This document shows positions 24,855 to 33,435 of a DNA stretch of 64,000 nt, piece by piece (within the stretch, counting starts at the first letter, position 1; each line of letters opens with the position of its first letter). The translations under genes were made by a program, and so were the position numbers. The notes below the pieces were generated by a model that saw nothing but the letters and a program-made list of their open reading frames with translations, was not told the origin of the DNA and ran no database searches. Source of the stretch: JBBQWR01 sp038210495 (GTDB taxonomy: Bacteria > Planctomycetota > Planctomycetia > Pirellulales > DATAWG01). The stretch lies in assembly GCA_038210495.1 (NCBI GenBank), contig JBBQWR010000006.1, forward strand, positions 87,889 to 151,888, in the 5' to 3' direction.

Positions 24855-25679
24855 GTGGGACTTTTTGACGGAAAAAAAGGATTGATTCTTGGAGTCGCCA
24901 ACGATCACTCCATCGCTTGGGCGATCGCTCAAGAGATCATGACCGGCGGCGGCCTGTGCGGGTTCACCCATTTGCCTGATCGGCCCGACGACGAGCGGCA
25001 ACGTAATCGTCGCCGCGTGGCGATGCTGACCGACAAGGAGCCCCATGCCAAGTTTCTCGTGCCCATGGACGTGGCGAAGGATGACGACATCCGGGCGGTC
25101 ATGCAGCGGGCGGCCGACGAGTTTGGCAAGATCGACTTTCTGCTGCACTCGATCGCGTTCGCGTCGATCGACGACCTCAAGCGGGAAACGATCGAGACCA
25201 GCCGCGATGGCTTCAAGATGGCCATGGAGATCAGCGTGTATAGCTTGATCGCCGTGGCCAATGCGGCCAAAAACATCTTCGCCCCCCGCGGCGCCATTGC
25301 CACCATGACGTATTTCGGCGGCGAAAAGGCCGTGCCGGGCTACAACGTCATGGGCATCTGCAAGGCGGCGCTCGACTCGTCGGTCAAGTATCTGGCCTAC
25401 GACATGGGGCCGCTCGGGGTGCGTGTCAACGCGCTGAGCGCGGGCCCAATGCGGACACTCGCCGGCAAAGGCGCCGGAGTCGACGACATGCTTCCGCTGT
25501 ATGAAAAAATGTCGCCGCTGGGCCGCAATGTGACGCATGAAGAGGTTGGCCGCACCGGCGCGTTTTTGCTCTCCGACATGTCGGATGGAATCACCGGCGA
25601 GATCCTGCATGTCGATTCCGGATACAACATCATGGGCTCGCCCGGTCGTTTGACGGATTCGCTTAAGGCGAAAATGTAG
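24855..25679 (+). CDS. fabI: Enoyl-[acyl-carrier-protein] reductase (NADH) FabI
   Basis: 274 residues from a GTG start preceded by AGGAAGGGCG. The FabI fold is clear: LILGVANDHSIAWAIAQ at the nucleotide-binding loop, LLHSIAFA, and the active-site set Tyr153 (MTYFGGEKA), Tyr163 and Lys170 (GYNVMGICKAALD, Y-x6-K). NALSAGPMRTLAGKG precedes the substrate-loop region. It performs the last reduction of each fatty-acid elongation cycle. The tRNA-Lys gene lies 124 bases upstream on the other strand. Other fatty-acid genes (fabD, fabG) lie 1.4-3 kb downstream in the same direction. Confidence 0.96.
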   Translation: MGLFDGKKGLILGVANDHSIAWAIAQEIMTGGGLCGFTHLPDRPDDERQRNRRRVAMLTDKEPHAKFLVPMDVAKDDDIRAVMQRAADEFGKIDFLLHSIAFASIDDLKRETIETSRDGFKMAMEISVYSLIAVANAAKNIFAPRGAIATMTYFGGEKAVPGYNVMGICKAALDSSVKYLAYDMGPLGVRVNALSAGPMRTLAGKGAGVDDMLPLYEKMSPLGRNVTHEEVGRTGAFLLSDMSDGITGEILHVDSGYNIMGSPGRLTDSLKAKM

Positions 25680-25840
25680 GTTTAGAATTGCGGCGATACT
25701 GTGGGTGGCCGGGACTCGAGGCGCTTCGCCGAAGCCCCGGTGTGTGTTCTCGAATGTGAGCGAGTGTTGCCTGGGAGTGATCCCCGTATTCCGAACAGCC
25801 GCCTTCTGGCCGTAATAGTAATGCCGGTCGGAACTGACTC

Positions 25841-25864
25841 GGCGGCAGGATGCAGCGGCTATGT
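25841..25864. repeat. Family A repeat arm overlapping the NUDIX start codon
   Basis: GGCGGCAGGATGCAGCGGCT then ATGT is the right arm of the family A repeat with small changes. The ATG of the repeat (25861) is the start codon of the NUDIX gene. Confidence 0.6.
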
Positions 25865-26259
25865 CTGACGTGGACGATTCTTTTCGCAAAGCGATCGGGA
25901 TCGCCGTTGTCGAACACGCGGGCCGATTTGTCGTCGGCCAACGTCCGGTCGGCGCGCCGTTGGCCGGACTCTGGGAGTTCCCGGGCGGGAAAGCTCGGGC
26001 CGGGGAAGCGCCCGATCAGGCCGCGATCCGAGAGTGCGCCGAAGAGACGGGGCTGAGTGTGGAAATTGCCGGCAGTCTCTCCGTCGTCCGGCACGTCTAT
26101 CCCCATGGCTCCGTTGAATTGCATTTCTTTCGCTGTCGGCCGCTCGCGCCGGAGCTTATCCTCAAGCGGCCGTTTTGTTGGATGTCGCTCGCCGAAATGA
26201 GCGACCTGGATTTTCCCGAGCCGAATCGAGCAATTATCGAGAGGTTAAAGATTGCCTAG
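25861..26259 (+). CDS. NUDIX hydrolase (MutT-like)
   Basis: 132 residues, the usual MutT size. The Nudix box GKARAGEAPDQAAIRECAEE followed by TGL fits G-x5-E-x7-R-E-x2-E-E-x-G-U exactly, so metal and diphosphate hydrolysis residues are intact. The opening AIGIAVVEHAGRFVVGQRP and GLWEFPGG match MutT-type 8-oxo-dGTP pyrophosphohydrolases, which clean oxidised nucleotides. The exact substrate is inferred. The start ATG falls in a dispersed-repeat arm, so native translation signals upstream may have been replaced. No recognisable ribosome-binding site is seen. Confidence 0.9.
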   Translation: MSDVDDSFRKAIGIAVVEHAGRFVVGQRPVGAPLAGLWEFPGGKARAGEAPDQAAIRECAEETGLSVEIAGSLSVVRHVYPHGSVELHFFRCRPLAPELILKRPFCWMSLAEMSDLDFPEPNRAIIERLKIA

Positions 26260-26828
26260 CCGACGAATTCCGATTGAGGCGACCCCGGCGGCCGCGGTGT
26301 CCATGAAATCCCAGAATTGAAGCGCCATGATTCGAAAATCAGGACCCCGATCTTGCCGCCATGTTTCGCCCCTACAGGGCTGGCCCGCTCGTCGATAAGC
26401 GTTCTCGGGGCGGCGCTCGGCGTCTGCGCCGCTTCGCATTGCCCCGGGATGATTTGTTGTTGCCCCTTTCGGGGCGAGCAGAGCCAGGCAATCGCAAATA
26501 AATTCGGCGTCTCTAACAACCAGAACCGAAAACCAACGCCCAGACTCCAATTGATTTCGATTCGAAACAGCAGCCAGTTCACCACCCCGGGTCAGATCTA
26601 TTTTGCTCGCGGCATCGCAAAACTGGGTGAGCCACCGGCCAGTTTTGTTAGGGGTTCTCAGAGATTTCTCGATAGTCGTTTTTGTATCACTCCCGCTTGA
26701 CACCTAGGGCGAAGTGCTTTAGATTCCGTGGTTTCCATGAATTCGACCGGTGCCGCGGATTGTCGTTTTTTAGTGCGATTATCGCGGCCGATTTTCGGCG
26801 TAAGCCCCTTTGTCAGTAGAGATTCAGC
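26260..26828. repeat. Long gap with GGGGCGAAACATGGCGGCAA-type dispersed repeat
   Basis: 569 bases between the NUDIX gene and rpmF. On the minus strand it contains CCCTGTAGGGGCGAAACATG (about 26362-26381) and GCCCCGAAAGGGGCAACAAC (about 26457-26476), two short palindromes of a type that looks like non-coding repeat DNA. ORFs crossing it on either strand lack any family features. The rpmF promoter should lie at its right end but was not identified. Confidence 0.45.
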
Positions 26829-27008
26829 ATGGCCGTTCCCAAGCGAAGACAGTCCAATTCCAAAACAGGCAGCCGCCGGGCGCACGATTTCAAGACGCCG
26901 AAGCAGTTGACCTATTGCCGGCAGTGCAGCACGGCCGTGCCGACGCACGTCATATGCCCTAAGTGCGGTTACTATATGGGCCGCGAAATTGTGGAGACCG
27001 CCGAGTAA
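26829..27008 (+). CDS. rpmF: Large ribosomal subunit protein bL32
   Basis: 59 residues starting MAVPKRRQSNSKTGSRRAHD, the invariant opening of L32. A zinc ribbon is visible (CRQC at residues 30-33 and CPKC at 43-46). It is a structural protein of the 50S subunit near the exit tunnel. It lies 79 bases upstream of fabD on the same strand, recalling the widespread rpmF-fatty acid synthesis cluster. plsX and fabH, usual members of that cluster, are absent here. Confidence 0.96.
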   Translation: MAVPKRRQSNSKTGSRRAHDFKTPKQLTYCRQCSTAVPTHVICPKCGYYMGREIVETAE

Positions 27009-27087
27009 GTCCGCGTCTTTCAATACTTCTTCTCTATCTCGCCCGATGCAATAGATTGCAAGCCGACCGTGCGGAGGGTCGATCGAA

Positions 27088-27996
27088 TTGCCTCAGCCCG
27101 CATTCTTATTTCCCGGTCAAGGCGCTCAGTCGGTCGGAATGGGCCGACAATTGGCCAAGAAAATGCCGATCGCCCGGCAGTTGTTTAACCGGGCTGCGTC
27201 GCTACTGGGTTACGACTTGGCGCAGGTCTGTTTCGAGGGTCCGGCGGAGAAGCTGGATTCGACCGTTTACAGCCAGCCCGCTTTGTTCGTCGTGAGCCTC
27301 GCCGCGCTGGAATCGCTCAAAATTACCGCCCCGGCAGTCGTCGAGCAATGCCGGGCCGCCGCCGGGTTGAGCCTCGGGGAATACTCGGCGCTGGTGTTCG
27401 CCGGCGTGATGGATTTCGAAACCGGCCTTGCCGTCGTGCAAGAACGAGGGGCAGCGATGCAAGCTGCGGCGGACGCGACGCCCAGCGGCATGGTCAGCAT
27501 TCTGGGACTCGACCGGGCGGGGGTCGAGCAGCTCTGCGAGCGGGCCGGCCAAGGAGAAATTTTGCAGATCGCCAACCTGCTATGTCCGGGCAATATCGCG
27601 GTCTCCGGAACGAAGGCCGCTTGCGAGCGAGTCACCGCCATGGCCACCGACGCGGGCGCGATGCGGGCCATTCCGCTCGCCGTCGCCGGCGCCTTTCATA
27701 CGCCGATCATGCAGCCGGCGGTCGAGCGGTTGACTAAAATCCTCGGCAGTGCATCGCTGAAAACGCCGAAAGTGCCGGTGATTTCCAATGTCGATGCGCA
27801 GACGCACGACGATCCCGAGGAAATCCGCGATTTGCTGGTCCGGCAAGTCGTTAATCCCGTGCGGTGGGAAGACTCGATGCGGCGACTGTTGGCCGACGGC
27901 TGCGATGCGTTTTATGAAGTCGGGCCGGGCCGCGTGTTGCGCGGACTGCTGAAGCGAATCGATCGCAAAGTCGAATGCCTCGGAGCGATGGAATGA
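27088..27996 (+). CDS. fabD: Malonyl-CoA:ACP transacylase FabD
   Basis: 302 residues from a TTG start with GGAGGG ten bases upstream. The opening AFLFPGQGAQSVGMGRQL, the nucleophile elbow GLSLGEYSAL (Ser95) and the active-site His204 (GAFHTPIM) are intact. It moves the malonyl group from CoA to acyl carrier protein, supplying extender units for fatty-acid synthesis. It sits between rpmF and fabG on one strand. A 171-base gap holding an inverted repeat separates it from fabG. Confidence 0.96.
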   Translation: MPQPAFLFPGQGAQSVGMGRQLAKKMPIARQLFNRAASLLGYDLAQVCFEGPAEKLDSTVYSQPALFVVSLAALESLKITAPAVVEQCRAAAGLSLGEYSALVFAGVMDFETGLAVVQERGAAMQAAADATPSGMVSILGLDRAGVEQLCERAGQGEILQIANLLCPGNIAVSGTKAACERVTAMATDAGAMRAIPLAVAGAFHTPIMQPAVERLTKILGSASLKTPKVPVISNVDAQTHDDPEEIRDLLVRQVVNPVRWEDSMRRLLADGCDAFYEVGPGRVLRGLLKRIDRKVECLGAME

Positions 27997-28016
27997 AGAT
28001 TGCTGAGCCAGATTCA

Positions 28017-28103
28017 CCCCCTCTCCCTTTGGGAGAGGGTCGGGGTGAGGGATTCGCGCGAACGCCGCCCTCACCCTGCCCTCTCCCGGCGGAAGAGGGT
28101 TCT
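28017..28103. repeat. Inverted repeat of the CCCTCTCCC...GGGAGAGGG class
   Basis: CCCCCTCTCCCTTTGGGAGA then GGGTCGGGGTGAGGG is mirrored by CCCTCACCCTGCCCTCTCCC...GGAAGAGGGT, so the region can fold into nested hairpins. Similar pieces occur at about 29961-29990 and 33370-33395. It lies between fabD and fabG and could end or weaken transcription between them. Confidence 0.6.
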
Positions 28104-28167
28104 CGGACAAACCCTTAGACCGTGTCACTCATTCATCCTTGGACCTACTGCTCGTTAGGAATATGGC

Positions 28168-28950
28168 ATGGCAAAAACGTCCGACGCGCCGGCGCCTCGT
28201 TTGACAGTCGATCTCGCGGGGCAAGTGGCTTTAGTGACCGGCGCCTCGCGCGGGATCGGCCGGGCAACTGCGGTGGCGCTCGCGCGATGCGGCGCCCGCG
28301 TGGCTTGCATCGCGCGAGATACGACCAAGCTCGCCGAAACGGTCGCCGCCATTGAAGCCGCCGGCGGCCAAGGAGAGGCCTTCGCCTGCGACGTCACTCA
28401 AGGCGAGGCGGTCCAGAAATTGGTCGACTCGATCGCCGATGGTTGGGGCCGGCTGGATATTCTCGTAAACAATGCCGGCATCACGCGGGATACGCTGCTG
28501 CCGCGCATGTCCGACGACCAATGGGATGACGTGCTGAACACAAATCTGCGCGGAACGTTTCTCTTTGCTCGCGCCGTCACTCGGCCGATGATGCAGGCCC
28601 GATATGGGCGAATCATTAATATCTCGAGCGTCTCGGGCGTGCGCGGCAATCCGGGGCAGGCGAATTATTCGGCGTCGAAGGCGGCCGTCATTGGCTTCAG
28701 CCGCACGATCGCGCGCGAACTGGCAAGCCGCAAGATTACGGTCAACGTGGTGGCGCCCGGTTTCGTCGCGACCGACATGACGGCGATTTTGAGCGAAGCG
28801 ATGCTCGACGAAATGATCAAAAAAATGGTGCCGGTCAAACGGATCGGCCAACCGGAGGAAATCGCCGACGCGATTCTGTTCTTCGCGTCGCCTGCGAGCG
28901 CGTTCGTTACCGGACAGGTGCTCGTCGTCGATGGCGGCTTCGCGGTGTGA
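28168..28950 (+). CDS. fabG: 3-oxoacyl-[acyl-carrier-protein] reductase FabG
   Basis: 260 residues, a short-chain dehydrogenase. TGASRGIG (residues 24-31) binds NADPH, NNAG follows at 101-104, and the catalytic triad Ser154, Tyr167, Lys171 stands in NISSVSG and GQANYSASKAAV. FabG reduces 3-oxoacyl-ACP in elongation. The closest context is fabD upstream. acpP and fabF, which usually follow fabG, do not: the next gene is 6-phosphogluconolactonase. The first 15 residues (MAKTSDAPAPRLTVD) are a non-conserved lead. A general SDR role is the alternative, but context favours FabG. Confidence 0.92.
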   Translation: MAKTSDAPAPRLTVDLAGQVALVTGASRGIGRATAVALARCGARVACIARDTTKLAETVAAIEAAGGQGEAFACDVTQGEAVQKLVDSIADGWGRLDILVNNAGITRDTLLPRMSDDQWDDVLNTNLRGTFLFARAVTRPMMQARYGRIINISSVSGVRGNPGQANYSASKAAVIGFSRTIARELASRKITVNVVAPGFVATDMTAILSEAMLDEMIKKMVPVKRIGQPEEIADAILFFASPASAFVTGQVLVVDGGFAV

Positions 28951-29130
28951 GGCGAATCGCCAGCGCTGGTGTCAATTGAGATACGCGATTGGCCTCGATC
29001 GCGGGCGGTTCGCTGGGCGATTCTTTAATATCCCTTCGATTTGCCCGGCCGGCATCTGGCCTTTTCTTGGCTCCTGCGCGACAATGCGGCAGTCGCGTCG
29101 ATTGACCCGCGAACAGTTCCGCCGCCATGC

Positions 29131-29943
29131 GTGGAGATTACCGTGCAATCGCAAGCAGCGAGACAAGCCGAATGGCGCATCGCGGCAGATGCCCACGAGT
29201 TGGCGGCCATGGCTGCGAAGCTGTTCACTCAACTTGGAAGAGAGGCTATCGCGGCGCGCGGGCATTTCACCGTTGCGGTCGCCGGCGGTTCGACGCCGGA
29301 GCGATGCTATCGGCTGCTTGCCGCGGCGACGGCCAAGGATGCGACGTCTCACGAGGCTTTGGATTGGTCGAAAACTGATCTCTTCTTCGGCGACGAACGA
29401 TTCGTGCCGCGCGACGATCCGCGGAGCAATTACCGAATGGTCGAAGAGTCCCTGCTGGGCGCCGCGGCGATCGATCCCCGCCGGGTTCATCCGATTCCGA
29501 CAGAACTCGGTTCGCCCGAGCAATGCGCCGCGACCTACTCCGACACCCTCGCCGAGTTTTTCGGCGTTTCGCCGCCGCATTCGTGGTCCCGGTTTGACTT
29601 GATTTTGCTGGGACTCGGAGACGACGGGCACACGGCCTCGTTGTTTCCCGGCGCGGCGGCTCTATCGGTCGGCGATCGTATCGCCACGACGTCGCCGCCC
29701 GGAGTATTGCCGCCGCCGGTCGACCGAGTGACGCTGACGTTCCCGGTTTTGAATGCGGCGCGCCATGTGATATTTTTAGTCGCCGGCGCCAACAAGGCCG
29801 CCGCCGTCGAAGATATTTGGCGGGGCTGCTGCACACCCAACGAGCGGCCAGCGATCGGCGTGCGGCCATCGCATGGCGCGTTGACTTGGCTCGTCGATGA
29901 AGCCGCGGCGTCGCAAATTTCGATTGGCCATAAACTCGCCTGA
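29131..29943 (+). CDS. pgl: 6-phosphogluconolactonase
   Basis: 270 residues if started at the GTG at 29131 (MEITVQSQAARQAEWRIAAD). The frame is open further upstream to 29041, but that part looks non-coding. Family hallmarks are FTVAVAGGSTPERCYRLL, WSKTDLFFGDERFVPRDDPRSNY cut in two here, and LILLGLGDDGHTASLFPG, which lines the sugar-phosphate site. It hydrolyses 6-phosphogluconolactone in the oxidative pentose-phosphate pathway. A zwf gene is not in the window. Aldolase follows 108 bases downstream, so this is a small carbon-metabolism group. Confidence 0.9.
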   Translation: MEITVQSQAARQAEWRIAADAHELAAMAAKLFTQLGREAIAARGHFTVAVAGGSTPERCYRLLAAATAKDATSHEALDWSKTDLFFGDERFVPRDDPRSNYRMVEESLLGAAAIDPRRVHPIPTELGSPEQCAATYSDTLAEFFGVSPPHSWSRFDLILLGLGDDGHTASLFPGAAALSVGDRIATTSPPGVLPPPVDRVTLTFPVLNAARHVIFLVAGANKAAAVEDIWRGCCTPNERPAIGVRPSHGALTWLVDEAAASQISIGHKLA

Positions 29944-30051
29944 ATTACGAGGAATTCTCACCCCGGCCCTCTCCCAAAGGGAGAGGGGGCGCCGGCAACT
30001 CCCAACTCCCAACTCCGTCCCCCGACAATTCCGAACTACAGGAGTTAACGC

Positions 30052-30975
30052 ATGACCGCTCGCGCTGAAGAAATCCTCAGTTGGTACGGCGCCGACAATC
30101 CGGGTACGCTGACCAATCTGGCGCGGATGATCGCGCATGGTCGGCTCACGGGCACGGGCAAGTTCGTCATTCTGCCGGTAGATCAAGGATTCGAGCATGG
30201 CCCGGCGCGGAGTTTCGCCGTCAACCCGCCGGCCTACGACCCGCGGTATCACTTCCGGCTCGCGATCGAGGCGGGCTGCAACGCCTACGCAGCGCCGCTT
30301 GGATTTTTGGAAGCGGGCGCCCGCGACTTCGCCGGACAGGTTCCGCTCATTCTCAAGGTGAACGATCACGATCTGACGCTCAACGAGCGCGACCCCAATC
30401 AGGCCGTCACCGGCAGCGTCCAGGACGCACTGCGGCTAGGTTGCGTCGCCGTCGGCTTCACAATCTATCCCGGCTCGACGCAGCGATTCGAAATGTACGA
30501 GCGGATTCGGGCGATCGCCGAAGAAGCCAAGCGCAACGGCTTGGTCGTGGTGATTTGGTCGTATCCGCGCGGCTCCGGCATTTCCAAGGAAGGAGAAACG
30601 TCGATCGATATTTGCGCGTACGCCGCTCACATCGCTGCCCAGTTGGGGGCTCACATCATTAAAGTGAAGCTGCCCACCGCCCATGTCGAGCAGGACGAGG
30701 CGCGGAAGGTTTATGAAGCTCAAAAGATTCCGATCGAAACACTCGCCCAGCGGGTCGCCCACGTCGTGCAGTGCACTTTCGCGGGCCGTCGAATCGTGAT
30801 CTTCTCGGGCGGCGCCTTCGACAGCGAGACGGCGCTGCTTGACGAAGTCCGCGGCATCCACGCCGGTGGCGGCTTCGGCAGCATCATGGGCCGCAACACG
30901 TTCCAGCGGCCCCACGACGAAGCGGTCCGACTCCTGACCCAGGTGATGGACATTTATGGATCGCCGGCCAAATAA
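30052..30975 (+). CDS. fbaB: Class I fructose-bisphosphate aldolase (FbaB/DhnA type)
   Basis: 307 residues, DhnA/FbaB length. FVILPVDQGFEHGPARSF at the phosphate/substrate site, LKVNDHDLT, VVIWSYPRGSGISKEGET and GAHIIKVKLPTA are present, the last holding the Schiff-base lysine (Lys204 or Lys206). IVIFSGGAF and GSIMGRNTFQRP form the phosphate-binding end. It is a metal-independent aldolase splitting fructose 1,6-bisphosphate into triose phosphates. The ATG at 30052 has AGGAG eleven bases upstream. Related class I enzymes act on other keto-sugars, but length and context favour central metabolism. Confidence 0.93.
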   Translation: MTARAEEILSWYGADNPGTLTNLARMIAHGRLTGTGKFVILPVDQGFEHGPARSFAVNPPAYDPRYHFRLAIEAGCNAYAAPLGFLEAGARDFAGQVPLILKVNDHDLTLNERDPNQAVTGSVQDALRLGCVAVGFTIYPGSTQRFEMYERIRAIAEEAKRNGLVVVIWSYPRGSGISKEGETSIDICAYAAHIAAQLGAHIIKVKLPTAHVEQDEARKVYEAQKIPIETLAQRVAHVVQCTFAGRRIVIFSGGAFDSETALLDEVRGIHAGGGFGSIMGRNTFQRPHDEAVRLLTQVMDIYGSPAK

Positions 30976-31151
30976 CGGGCCGCGCTCCATCACAAACTGT
31001 TTAAATATCCCGGTTATAATTGCGCCGAGGCCGGTCGAGCCGGCTGGGCCGTTAACCTCTGGCTGAGCGGCGGGCCGCTGTTCAGGTTTAAGCGATTGTT
31101 CTACAATCCCGGGCAGACAGTATCTAGCTCGGCGCATCGCCCGCGGGCGAC

Positions 31152-32429
31152 GTGGCGCCCATCCCATTCGAGGCGGCCGCGTTGAATACTTTGGAAAAAA
31201 TTCAAATCGTCGGCATCGGCGACGACGGTTTCGAGGGACTGACCAATCAGGCCCGGCGATTCATTCAGTGCGCCGATTTGCTGATCGGCGACGAGTCGAC
31301 GCTAGCCCTCGCGCCCGGCATGGGGCGCACTCGATTGCCGATCGGCGGCAGCCTCGACGCGATCGTTGATCGGATCGCCGCAGCCAAGACCGGCCCGATC
31401 GTCGTGCTGGCGTCGGGCGATCCTTTGTTCTATGGGGTCGCCCGCTATCTGTGCGACCGGCTCGGCAAGGACCGGTTCGAGGTCACGCCGCACGTGAGCA
31501 GCATGCAGTTGGCGTTCGCCCGAGTGAAAGAAAGCTGGGAAGAGGCGTTTCTGACGAATCTCGCGAATCACTCGATCGTCGACGTCGTCGAGCAGGTTCG
31601 CGTGGCGGAGAAAGTCGGCATTTTCACGACCGAGGCGCATCCGCCGGCGGCGATCGCCCGCTCGCTGTTGGATTCGCGGATCGATTATTTTTGGGCCTAC
31701 GTTTGCGAAAATCTTGGCTCGCCGGACGAACGAGTCACGCAGGGAGAGCTGCGCGAGATCGCCGCCGAAGAGTTCGCGCCGCTGAACGTGATGATTCTCG
31801 TTCGCAAGCCGGCCGCGCCGGATCGTCCGATCGATTCGATGGGCAAACGATTGTTCGGCAATCCGGACCAGATTTTCCTGCAATCGCGGCCCAAGCGCGG
31901 ACTGTTGACCGCCGCCGAGGTGCGATCGATCGCATTGGCGCAGCTCGACATCGGGCCGACCAGCATCGTTTGGGATATCGGCGCCGGCAGCGGATCGGTC
32001 TCGATCGAGGCCGCTCAAATCGCGCCGCATGGGACCGTCTACGCGATCGAGATGGATCCCCAGGACCATCAGCTCATGCGGGCCAACGCCGAACGATTCG
32101 GCGTGAAGAACCTGATCCCCGTGCTGGGCCAGGCGCCGGACGCTTGGTCGGATTTGCCCACGCCCGATTGTATCTTTGTCGGGGGCAATGGCCGCGAGAT
32201 TCGGCAGTTGGTCGAGCAAGCGGGGGACCAACTGAAGGCGGGCGGACGCATGGTGGCCAACGTCGGCAGCATTGAGAATCTGGCCGGCGTGCATGAGGCG
32301 CTGCAGCGAATATCGGACGACGTGCAAGTCTGGATGATCAACATCGCCCGAGGCACGTTCCAACTCGAGCGGGTACGATTCGAGGCGATGAACCCCACAT
32401 TTTTGTTAGCCGCGATAAAAAGAAAGTGA
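31152..32429 (+). CDS. cobL: Precorrin-6Y C5,15-methyltransferase, decarboxylating (CobL; CbiE-CbiT fusion)
   Basis: 425 residues from a GTG; a TTG at 31182 (LNTLEKIQIVGIG) is an alternative start. The N-terminal half is a CbiE tetrapyrrole methylase (VGIGDDGFEGL, ASGDPLFYGVARYL, TTEAHPPAAIAR). The C-terminal half is CbiT, a Rossmann methyltransferase (VWDIGAGSGSVSIEAAQ, then VFVGG-like IFVGGNGREIRQ). The fusion adds methyls at C5 and C15 and removes the ring-C acetate carboxyl in cobalamin synthesis. No other cob gene is adjacent, so it is scattered. A cobalamin riboswitch exists 25 kb away in the same window. Confidence 0.93.
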   Translation: MAPIPFEAAALNTLEKIQIVGIGDDGFEGLTNQARRFIQCADLLIGDESTLALAPGMGRTRLPIGGSLDAIVDRIAAAKTGPIVVLASGDPLFYGVARYLCDRLGKDRFEVTPHVSSMQLAFARVKESWEEAFLTNLANHSIVDVVEQVRVAEKVGIFTTEAHPPAAIARSLLDSRIDYFWAYVCENLGSPDERVTQGELREIAAEEFAPLNVMILVRKPAAPDRPIDSMGKRLFGNPDQIFLQSRPKRGLLTAAEVRSIALAQLDIGPTSIVWDIGAGSGSVSIEAAQIAPHGTVYAIEMDPQDHQLMRANAERFGVKNLIPVLGQAPDAWSDLPTPDCIFVGGNGREIRQLVEQAGDQLKAGGRMVANVGSIENLAGVHEALQRISDDVQVWMINIARGTFQLERVRFEAMNPTFLLAAIKRK

Positions 32430-32535
32430 GACAGGATTAACAGGATTGTGTTTTAAAGCCCGCTTCGCGGCTGCAACGGACCTAAAGTCGCGCACTTTCT
32501 TGGCTTAATCATGTAAATCCTGTCAATCCTGTCTA
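32430..32535. repeat. Inverted repeat with GACAGGATTAACAGGATT arms
   Basis: The left arm at 32430-32447 and right arm at 32518-32535 (AATCCTGTCAATCCTGTC) are reverse complements with one mismatch, 70 bases apart. The left arm starts directly after the cobL stop codon. It may serve as a transcription end or be a miniature mobile repeat. Confidence 0.65.
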
Positions 32536-32593
32536 ACCTCCTCTTTCTTCTTAGTTCAGTCGATCGGCGAATTATCACGCGGGAGACCAAGTC

Positions 32594-33361
32594 ATGGAGG
32601 CGACCGACACCCAACTCGATGTGATCGCGGTTGGCGCTCATCCCGACGATGTCGAGATCGCCTGCGGCGGCACGTTGGCTCGGCTGGTGCGACAGGGCTA
32701 TCGCGTGGGCATCGTCGATCTGACCGATGGCGAGCCAACGCCGAATTCGCCGGGGCCCGAGGCACGCTTGGCCGAGGCGAAACAAGCGGCCGAGGCGCTG
32801 GGCGTGCATGTCCGCGTACAACTGGACATGCCCAATCGCCGGCTGTTCGATGGCTTCGAGGCTCGGGTGGCGCTGGCCAAGGTATTTCGCCGATATCGCC
32901 CGAAACTGGTGCTAGGATTTGGCGAGAAAACTCCGCTCGCCTCGCCCGATCATTTTCAAGCGATGCAAATCACCGACGCGGGTGTCTTCTACTCGCGCCT
33001 GACGAAGTGGGATCAATATTTCGACGGCCTGCCAGTACACACGATCTCCGGCTATTTGTATTACACGCTCGCGTTCACCAATCTGTCGCACGCCGGCGAC
33101 CTGGGTCACTTGGTCGTCGACATCGGCGATACGCTTGAAGCCAAGATGGCGGCGATTCATTGCTATAAGACGCAGTTTCCGCCGAGCAAAGCTCATGTGT
33201 TCGAGCGCGTGCGGGCCGTGGCGCTACAGCAGGGAATGGCTGCCGGTTATCAAGCCGGCGAGACATTCGCCAGCACGCGGGCGTTGGGCACGAGAAACCT
33301 GATGCACTTTTTGTTCGGCGAGGCGCCCGGCGATGAACCGCGCAAGGAAGACGTGCGATAG
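32594..33361 (+). CDS. bshB1: PIG-L deacetylase, BshB1-like
   Basis: 255 residues. The zinc site AHPDD (residues 15-19) lies in VIAVGAHPDDVEIACGGTL, followed by GIVDLTDGEPTPNSPGPEAR and HFQAMQITDAGVFYSRL. These match BshB1, the N-acetylglucosaminyl-malate deacetylase of bacillithiol synthesis. Planctomycetes carry many such PIG-L proteins. Whether bacillithiol itself is made cannot be told, because bshA and bshC are not in the window. A related role in other glycoconjugates is the alternative. Confidence 0.85.
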   Translation: MEATDTQLDVIAVGAHPDDVEIACGGTLARLVRQGYRVGIVDLTDGEPTPNSPGPEARLAEAKQAAEALGVHVRVQLDMPNRRLFDGFEARVALAKVFRRYRPKLVLGFGEKTPLASPDHFQAMQITDAGVFYSRLTKWDQYFDGLPVHTISGYLYYTLAFTNLSHAGDLGHLVVDIGDTLEAKMAAIHCYKTQFPPSKAHVFERVRAVALQQGMAAGYQAGETFASTRALGTRNLMHFLFGEAPGDEPRKEDVR

Positions 33362-33435
33362 AGAGACTGCCCCCTCTCCCTCTGGGAGAGAGGGTTCTGA
33401 CAGTCTGCCTGTTTCACCTTAGTTAGATCGCTCCC

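Noticed and set aside
26245..26703. 152-codon minus-strand frame between the NUDIX gene and rpmF
   Set aside because: It crosses short palindromic repeats and has no recognisable domain or ribosome-binding site.
31302..32363. 353-codon minus-strand frame opposite cobL
   Set aside because: cobL has intact CbiE and CbiT motifs; the antisense product has none.
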